This document shows positions 60,035 through 64,000 of a stretch of 64,000 nt of DNA, one piece after another. Positions within the stretch are counted from its first letter, which is position 1; every line of letters begins with the position of its first letter. A model generated the notes under the pieces. The model saw only the letters and a list, made by a program, of their open reading frames with translations, searched no databases and was not told the origin of the DNA. The DNA lies in the NCBI RefSeq assembly GCF_903645325.1, contig NZ_CAHJXQ010000002.1, positions 1-64,000 on the forward strand. Direction: 5' to 3'. The stretch is from Microbacterium tenebrionis (GTDB taxonomy: Bacteria > Actinomycetota > Actinomycetes > Actinomycetales > Microbacteriaceae). A program made the position numbers and the translations under genes.

Positions 60035-61297
60035 ATGAGCATCTTCTCAAGCTCGCGTGCACGCAGGGTCTACGGCACTGTCGCCGCAGTCGGTGCGAGC
60101 GCACTCATCCTGGCCGGGTGCTCTGGGGGAACGACCCCATCCGAGTCCTCCGCGCCTTCGGCCGACCGTGAGGACCTCACCCTCAGCATCGGCACCGTTC
60201 TGCCGCAGACGGGTGCGCTGAGCTACCTCGGTCCGCCCGAGGAAGCCGGTGTCGGACTCGCGACCGCCGAGATCAACGAGGCGGCCAAGGGCGTCACGGT
60301 CGAGGTCCAGTACGGTGACTCGGGTGACCCCGACAACAAGGCGTACGAGACCACGGTTCCCAAGCTGCTCGGTTCCGACGTCTCAGCGCTGATCGGAGCC
60401 GCCTCGTCCGGTGTCACGAAGCTGTTCCTCGACCAGGCAGTCAGCGCAGGGGTCATCACGTTCTCCCCCGCGAACACCTCGCCGGACTTCACGACGTGGG
60501 ACGACGACAACCTGTACTGGCGCACAGCGCCCAGCGACCTGCTCCAGGGCGAAGTGCTCGGCAACCTGATCGCAGAGGACGGCAACCAGGCACTGGGCAT
60601 CATCTACCTGAACGACGCGTACGGCACGGGCCTGGAGAAGGTCGTCAACGAGACCTTCACCGCCAGCGGCGGCGAGGTCGTCGCCAGCGAGTCGTACAAC
60701 GCCGGTGACACCAACTTCAGCGCCCAGGTGTCGACCATCCTCGCCGCCAACCCCGACGCGATCGCGGTGATCGGCTTCGAGGAGACCTCGACCATCGTCC
60801 CCTCGTTCGTGAACAGCGGGTTCGACAGCTCGAAGTTCTACTTCGTCGACGGGAACATCTCGCAGTGGGGTGACGACATGCCGGTCTCCATCGAGGGCTC
60901 GAAGGGCACGCAGCCCGGCCCCGTCCTCGCGGATGACTTCCAGGAGCGCCTGAAGGCGCAGTGGCTGGAGCAGGGCGACGGCAACGAGCTCGTCGACTTC
61001 AACTACGCGGCCGAGTCGTACGACGCGACCGTGCTGCTCGCTCTCGCATCCCTCGCGGCGAACTCGACCGACCCGGCCGACATCGCCTCGAAGCTGCAGG
61101 AGGTCTCGGGCGGCTCCGGCGACGGCGAGAAGTGCGACTCGTTCGCCGACTGCGCCGACATCATCCTCGGCGGGGGCACCGCCGACTACGACGGATACTC
61201 CGGAGGCATCGGATTCGACGACGCCGGCGACCCGACGGAGGCGTCGATCGGCGTCTTCCAGTACGGTGCCGACAACACCCACACCCGCGTCAACTGA
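60035..61297 (+). CDS. ABC transporter substrate-binding lipoprotein, branched-chain amino acid (LivK) type
   Basis: 420 residues. The signal peptide VYGTVAAVGASALILAGCSGG ends in a lipobox, so the protein is lipid-anchored outside the membrane. The periplasmic-binding fold type I (Leu/Ile/Val) is shown by LSIGTVLPQTGALSYLGPPEEAGVGLATAEIN, IGAASSGVTKLF and NDAYGTGLEKVV. It presumably feeds the LivFGM genes on the opposite strand to its right, which converge on it. Substrate may be an amino acid or amide. A terminator hairpin follows within ten bases of the stop. Confidence 0.9.
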   Translation: MSIFSSSRARRVYGTVAAVGASALILAGCSGGTTPSESSAPSADREDLTLSIGTVLPQTGALSYLGPPEEAGVGLATAEINEAAKGVTVEVQYGDSGDPDNKAYETTVPKLLGSDVSALIGAASSGVTKLFLDQAVSAGVITFSPANTSPDFTTWDDDNLYWRTAPSDLLQGEVLGNLIAEDGNQALGIIYLNDAYGTGLEKVVNETFTASGGEVVASESYNAGDTNFSAQVSTILAANPDAIAVIGFEETSTIVPSFVNSGFDSSKFYFVDGNISQWGDDMPVSIEGSKGTQPGPVLADDFQERLKAQWLEQGDGNELVDFNYAAESYDATVLLALASLAANSTDPADIASKLQEVSGGSGDGEKCDSFADCADIILGGGTADYDGYSGGIGFDDAGDPTEASIGVFQYGADNTHTRVN

Positions 61298-61306
61298 TCG
61301 GGTGAA

Positions 61307-61342
61307 CGAGAAGGCCCCGGGCGCGAGCCCGGGGTCTTCTCG
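61307..61342. terminator. Bidirectional hairpin terminator
   Basis: CGAGAAGGCCCCGGGC (61307-61322) and GCCCGGGGTCTTCTCG (61327-61342) pair with one mismatch around GCGA. It lies between the convergent livK-like and livF genes. Confidence 0.85.
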
Positions 61343-61414
61343 TGTGCGCTGTGCGCAGTGTGCGCTGTGCGCAGTGTGCGCTGTGCGCAGTGTGCGCTGA
61401 GCGCTGTGCGCTGC
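61343..61414. repeat. Tandem repeat of TGTGCGCTGTGCGCAG
   Basis: Three exact 16-bp copies (61343-61390) and a degenerate fourth. Each is built from two 8-mers TGTGCGCT/TGTGCGCA. It fills the space between the terminator and the livF stop at 61,433 and has no coding role. Confidence 0.8.
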
Positions 61415-61432
61415 TTGCGGGGGTGCTGGAGG

Positions 61433-62203
61433 TCAGTCCTCCTGACCCAGCGTTCCCAGGTACAGGCCGATGACCTTCGGGTCGGCCAGCAGCTCGCGTC
61501 CGGTGCCGGTGTGAGCGTCGTGGCCCTGATCGAGCACATAGCCGCGATCGCAGATCTGCAGGCAGCGGCGCGCGTTCTGCTCGACCATGATGGTCGTCAC
61601 GCCCGCCTTGTTGATGTCGGAGACGCGGATGAACGCGTCGTCCTGACGGACGGGGGAGAGGCCGGCCGACGGCTCGTCCAGCAGTAGCACCGCCGGATCC
61701 ATCATCAGGGCGCGACCCATCGCAACCATCTGCCGCTCACCGCCCGAGAGCGAACCCGCACGCTGCTTGAGTCGCTTGCCGAGCTCGGCGAAGATGCCGG
61801 TGACGAAATCCAGGCGCTCCGAGAAGACGCGGGGGTTCTGGTAGAGCCCCATCTGCAGGTTCTCCTCGATGGTGAGCGAGGGGAACACGTTGTTCGTCTG
61901 CGGCACGAACCCCACCCCGCGGGCGACGAGCTTGTCGGACTTCAGCCCGACGATGCTCTCGCCGTTGACGGTGATGTCGCCGCCGCGCACGTTCACCATG
62001 CCGAAGATCGCCTTCAGCAGCGTCGACTTGCCCGCTCCGTTCGGTCCGATGATGCCGATCAGCTCGCCCTTGCGGGCGACGAGGTTCGCGCCGTTGATGA
62101 TGTTGATGCCCGGGAGATAACCCGCCGTCAGGTTCGAGACGTCGACGACGACGCGGTCGGTCTTGGCCGCCTCGCCAGTGGGAACTGCTGCGGTGGCGCT
62201 CAT
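61433..62203 (-). CDS. livF: Branched-chain amino acid-type ABC transporter ATP-binding protein (LivF)
   Basis: 256 residues. Walker A GPNGAGKSTLLKAIF, the LivF signature LSGGERQMVAMGRALM, Walker B VLLLDEPSAGLSP and the H-loop region TTIMVEQNARRCLQ are all visible. ENLQMGLYQNP is the LivF Q-loop neighbourhood. It energises uptake with LivG. The start at 62203 overlaps the livG stop by four bases, so livM-livG-livF are read together from the right. Confidence 0.93.
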   Translation of the reverse strand: MSATAAVPTGEAAKTDRVVVDVSNLTAGYLPGINIINGANLVARKGELIGIIGPNGAGKSTLLKAIFGMVNVRGGDITVNGESIVGLKSDKLVARGVGFVPQTNNVFPSLTIEENLQMGLYQNPRVFSERLDFVTGIFAELGKRLKQRAGSLSGGERQMVAMGRALMMDPAVLLLDEPSAGLSPVRQDDAFIRVSDINKAGVTTIMVEQNARRCLQICDRGYVLDQGHDAHTGTGRELLADPKVIGLYLGTLGQED

Positions 62204-63201
62204 GGCTTCTCCTCCTCGGCCTCGGCGATCGACGCCGCCTCCTCCTGATGGATGTCGTCGAGCAGCGTCTGCGCCTCGGCATCCAGCTCCCCCTCGACGC
62301 GTCCGGTGACGACACCGAGATCGACATCCTGGTGGGCGCCGAGGTACGCGTCGATGACGGCCTGATCCTGCATGACCTCATCGGGCGGCCCCTCGGCGAC
62401 CACGCGTCCCTCGGCCATCACGACGACCCAGTCGGCGATGTGACGCACCATGTGCATGTCGTGCTCGACGAACAGCACGGTCATGCCGAGCTCCTTCAGG
62501 TCGAGGATGTGATCGAGCAGCGACTGCGTGAGCGCGGGGTTCACGCCGGCCATGGGCTCGTCGAGCATGACGAGGGTGGGGTCGTTCATCAGCGCCCTGG
62601 CCATCTCGAGGAGCTTGCGCTGACCGCCCGAGAGCGATGCCGCGTAGTCCTCCTGCTTGGCGTCGAGTTTGAAGCGCTCGAGCAGGGCGCGAGCCTTCTC
62701 CTCGATCTTCTCCTCCTGGGCGCGCCAGAGCCACGGGAACATGCTCTGCCAGAAGCTCTCACCGCGCTGATCGGTGGCGCCGAGCTTCATGTTCTCGAGC
62801 ACGGTGAGCAGCGAGAGCGACTTGGTGAGCTGGAACGTGCGCACCTGACCCATTCGCGCGACCTTGAACGACGGCACGCCGCTGAGGTTCTTGCCGTCGA
62901 ACGACCATGAGCCGTCGTTGGGCTTGTCGAACCCGCACAGCAGGTTGAACAGGGTCGTCTTGCCCGCGCCATTGGGGCCGATGAGCGCCGTGATCGCGCC
63001 GCGGGGGATCTCGAGGTGGTCGACGTCGACCGCGGTGAGTCCGCCGAAGCGGCGCGTCACGTGATCGGCCACGAGGACCGGGTCGACCTTGGCGACGCCG
63101 GGGGCGGCCGGACCCTTGGCGAGTCCGGTCGTCTTGGGGCGGCGGATGCTGCCGGTCTGCGACCCTTCGACAGGCTCAGGGACCGAGATGTTATTTGACA
63201 A
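62200..63201 (-). CDS. livG: Branched-chain amino acid-type ABC transporter ATP-binding protein (LivG), with REP-derived N-terminus
   Basis: 333 residues. Walker A GPNGAGKTTLFNLLCG, SLSGGQRKLLEMARAL (signature), VMLDEPMAGVNPALTQ (Walker B) and VLFVEHDMHMV (H-loop) identify LivG. It is about 75 residues longer than the usual 255-260: about 40 extra at the N-terminus, beginning SNNISVPEPVEGSQTGSIRR, of which PEPVEGS is encoded by a dispersed REP-like element (63,160-63,184), and a C-terminal tail rich in Glu/Ala. ATG 63201 overlaps livM by 11 bases; a later start nearer VLVADHVTRRFGG is possible. Confidence 0.9.
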   Translation of the reverse strand: MSNNISVPEPVEGSQTGSIRRPKTTGLAKGPAAPGVAKVDPVLVADHVTRRFGGLTAVDVDHLEIPRGAITALIGPNGAGKTTLFNLLCGFDKPNDGSWSFDGKNLSGVPSFKVARMGQVRTFQLTKSLSLLTVLENMKLGATDQRGESFWQSMFPWLWRAQEEKIEEKARALLERFKLDAKQEDYAASLSGGQRKLLEMARALMNDPTLVMLDEPMAGVNPALTQSLLDHILDLKELGMTVLFVEHDMHMVRHIADWVVVMAEGRVVAEGPPDEVMQDQAVIDAYLGAHQDVDLGVVTGRVEGELDAEAQTLLDDIHQEEAASIAEAEEEKP

Positions 63202-64000
63202 AGGTCAGCTCCCTCTTGTTTCCGAGGAGTCCCTGCGGGCGGAAGATCACCAGCAGCATGAGCGCCAGGCCCACCAGCACGAAGCGGAGCGTGCCCGCCT
63301 GGATCGACGAAATCGGCAGGATGCCCTGCGCCGCGAGTGCGGGGAGCACACCGTCCAGAAACGCCATGATCACCCAGAAGATGACGGCACCGAGGACGGG
63401 GCCGAACACGGTCGCCGCACCACCGAGCAGCAGGATCGTCCAGATGAAGAACGTCAGGCTCGTCGTGTACGTCGCCGGGACGACCGCGCTCGGCAGTGCG
63501 AACACGAGGCCACCGAGCGAGCCGAAGACGCCGCCGATGATGAGCGCCTGCATCTTGTAGCTGAAGACATTCTTGCCCAGCGAGCGCACGGCGTCCTCGT
63601 CCTCGCGGATGCCCTTGAGCACGCGCCCCCAGGGACTGCGCATGAGGGACCACACCATGAGGATCGCGATCGCCAGCAGGATCAGACCGAACACGCGCAC
63701 CCACAGATCGTCCGCCGAGTACGTCCACGGACCGAAGCCGTACGTGCCCTGCGGGAACGGGTTCGCCGCGCGGAAGCCGGCGTGATATCCGCCGAGTCCG
63801 TCGGCGGAGTTCGTGAACTCGTCGAACGCCGTCGTCGTGAACAGCAGGCGCACGATCTCGGCGGCCGCGATCGTCACGATGGCGAGATAGTCCGCGCGCA
63901 GACGCAGCGTCGGGATCCCGAGGATGACCGCGAAGACGGCGGCGCCGATCATGCCGATGATGATGCCCAGCCACCAGGGCAGTCCGAACGAGAGGATCGA
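63191..64000 (-). CDS. livM: Branched-chain amino acid-type ABC transporter permease (LivM), 5' end outside the window
   Basis: At least 269 C-terminal residues; the frame continues to the right edge (SILSFGLPWWLGIIIGMIGAAVF), so the start is not seen. ILGIPTLRLRADYLAIVTIAAAEIVRLLF is the conserved LivM EAA-like/RGxYxAI loop; WSLMRSPWGRVLKGIREDEDAVRSLGKNVFSYKMQALIIGG is the cytoplasmic coupling region. Six or more transmembrane helices remain. The C-terminal FRPQGLLGNKRE is typical of LivM. It overlaps livG by 11 bases and belongs to the same reverse operon. Confidence 0.9.
   Translation of the reverse strand, partial: SILSFGLPWWLGIIIGMIGAAVFAVILGIPTLRLRADYLAIVTIAAAEIVRLLFTTTAFDEFTNSADGLGGYHAGFRAANPFPQGTYGFGPWTYSADDLWVRVFGLILLAIAILMVWSLMRSPWGRVLKGIREDEDAVRSLGKNVFSYKMQALIIGGVFGSLGGLVFALPSAVVPATYTTSLTFFIWTILLLGGAATVFGPVLGAVIFWVIMAFLDGVLPALAAQGILPISSIQAGTLRFVLVGLALMLLVIFRPQGLLGNKRELTFVK

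Noticed and set aside
1..64000. CRISPR arrays, tRNA or rRNA genes, complete insertion sequences
   Set aside because: No regularly spaced repeats with unique spacers, no cloverleaf or rRNA-like stretch and no transposase were recognised.

Overview
The window is high-GC chromosomal DNA from an actinobacterium, most likely a Microbacteriaceae member close to Microbacterium. This rests on the GC-rich third positions, the frequent GTG starts and -10 boxes placed directly before start codons, a lone groES preceded by two CIRCE elements, and the housekeeping order acpS-alr-tsaE ... tsaB-rimI-tsaD. No rRNA, tRNA, CRISPR array or complete insertion sequence was seen.

Positions 1-34,100 hold a large cell-surface polysaccharide (EPS/capsule) locus. 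It encodes eleven glycosyltransferases (one a GT4-GT2 fusion), a Wzm/Wzt-type ABC exporter, an O-antigen ligase/Wzy-like membrane protein, a Wzz-kinase fusion, a low-molecular-weight tyrosine phosphatase, an initiating undecaprenyl-phosphate sugar transferase, a polysaccharide deacetylase, a serine-acetyltransferase-like enzyme, an SGNH-like protein and a secreted glycoside-hydrolase-like protein. Embedded in it is an unusual set of RiPP-like and carrier-protein genes: the end of a lasso-B2-like protease, an HprK-like kinase, a nucleotidyltransferase, an AMP-forming ligase, an NAD-synthase-like ATP pyrophosphatase, a glutamine-dependent asparagine synthetase homologue, an acyl carrier protein and a PqqD-type recognition protein. 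The genes lie in blocks of alternating strand; inside each block most stops and starts overlap.

Positions 34,100-40,550 look like an eroding EPS flank. A four-member inverted-repeat array and repeated CTGGGG leader motifs precede the sugar transferase. After them come a frameshifted membrane-protein remnant, the 3' end of an HNH endonuclease, a small coiled-coil membrane protein, a UDP-glucose dehydrogenase, a frameshifted DUF4012 gene and an arsC remnant.

Positions 40,550-64,000 are mostly housekeeping: a copper P-type ATPase behind a CsoR-like operator, ppx, coaA, an L-2-hydroxyglutarate oxidase-like gene, glmS, an AbiEi/DUF559 gene between two copies of an intergenic repeat, an ArsR/SRPBCC pair, acpS, alr, the t6A genes tsaE/tsaB/tsaD with rimI, two membrane proteins, a THUMP-like methyltransferase carrying a MITE-like in-frame insertion, groES, rarD and a branched-chain amino-acid-type ABC transporter that runs off the right edge. 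Most transcription-unit leaders here look leaderless (TANNNT, 6-7 bases, then the start codon). GlmS and UDP-glucose dehydrogenase can supply sugar nucleotides to the EPS locus.

Three one-base frameshifts were found (membrane remnant, DUF4012, tsaD). The one in tsaD, usually an essential gene, sits on a six-G run and suggests that some may be sequence errors.
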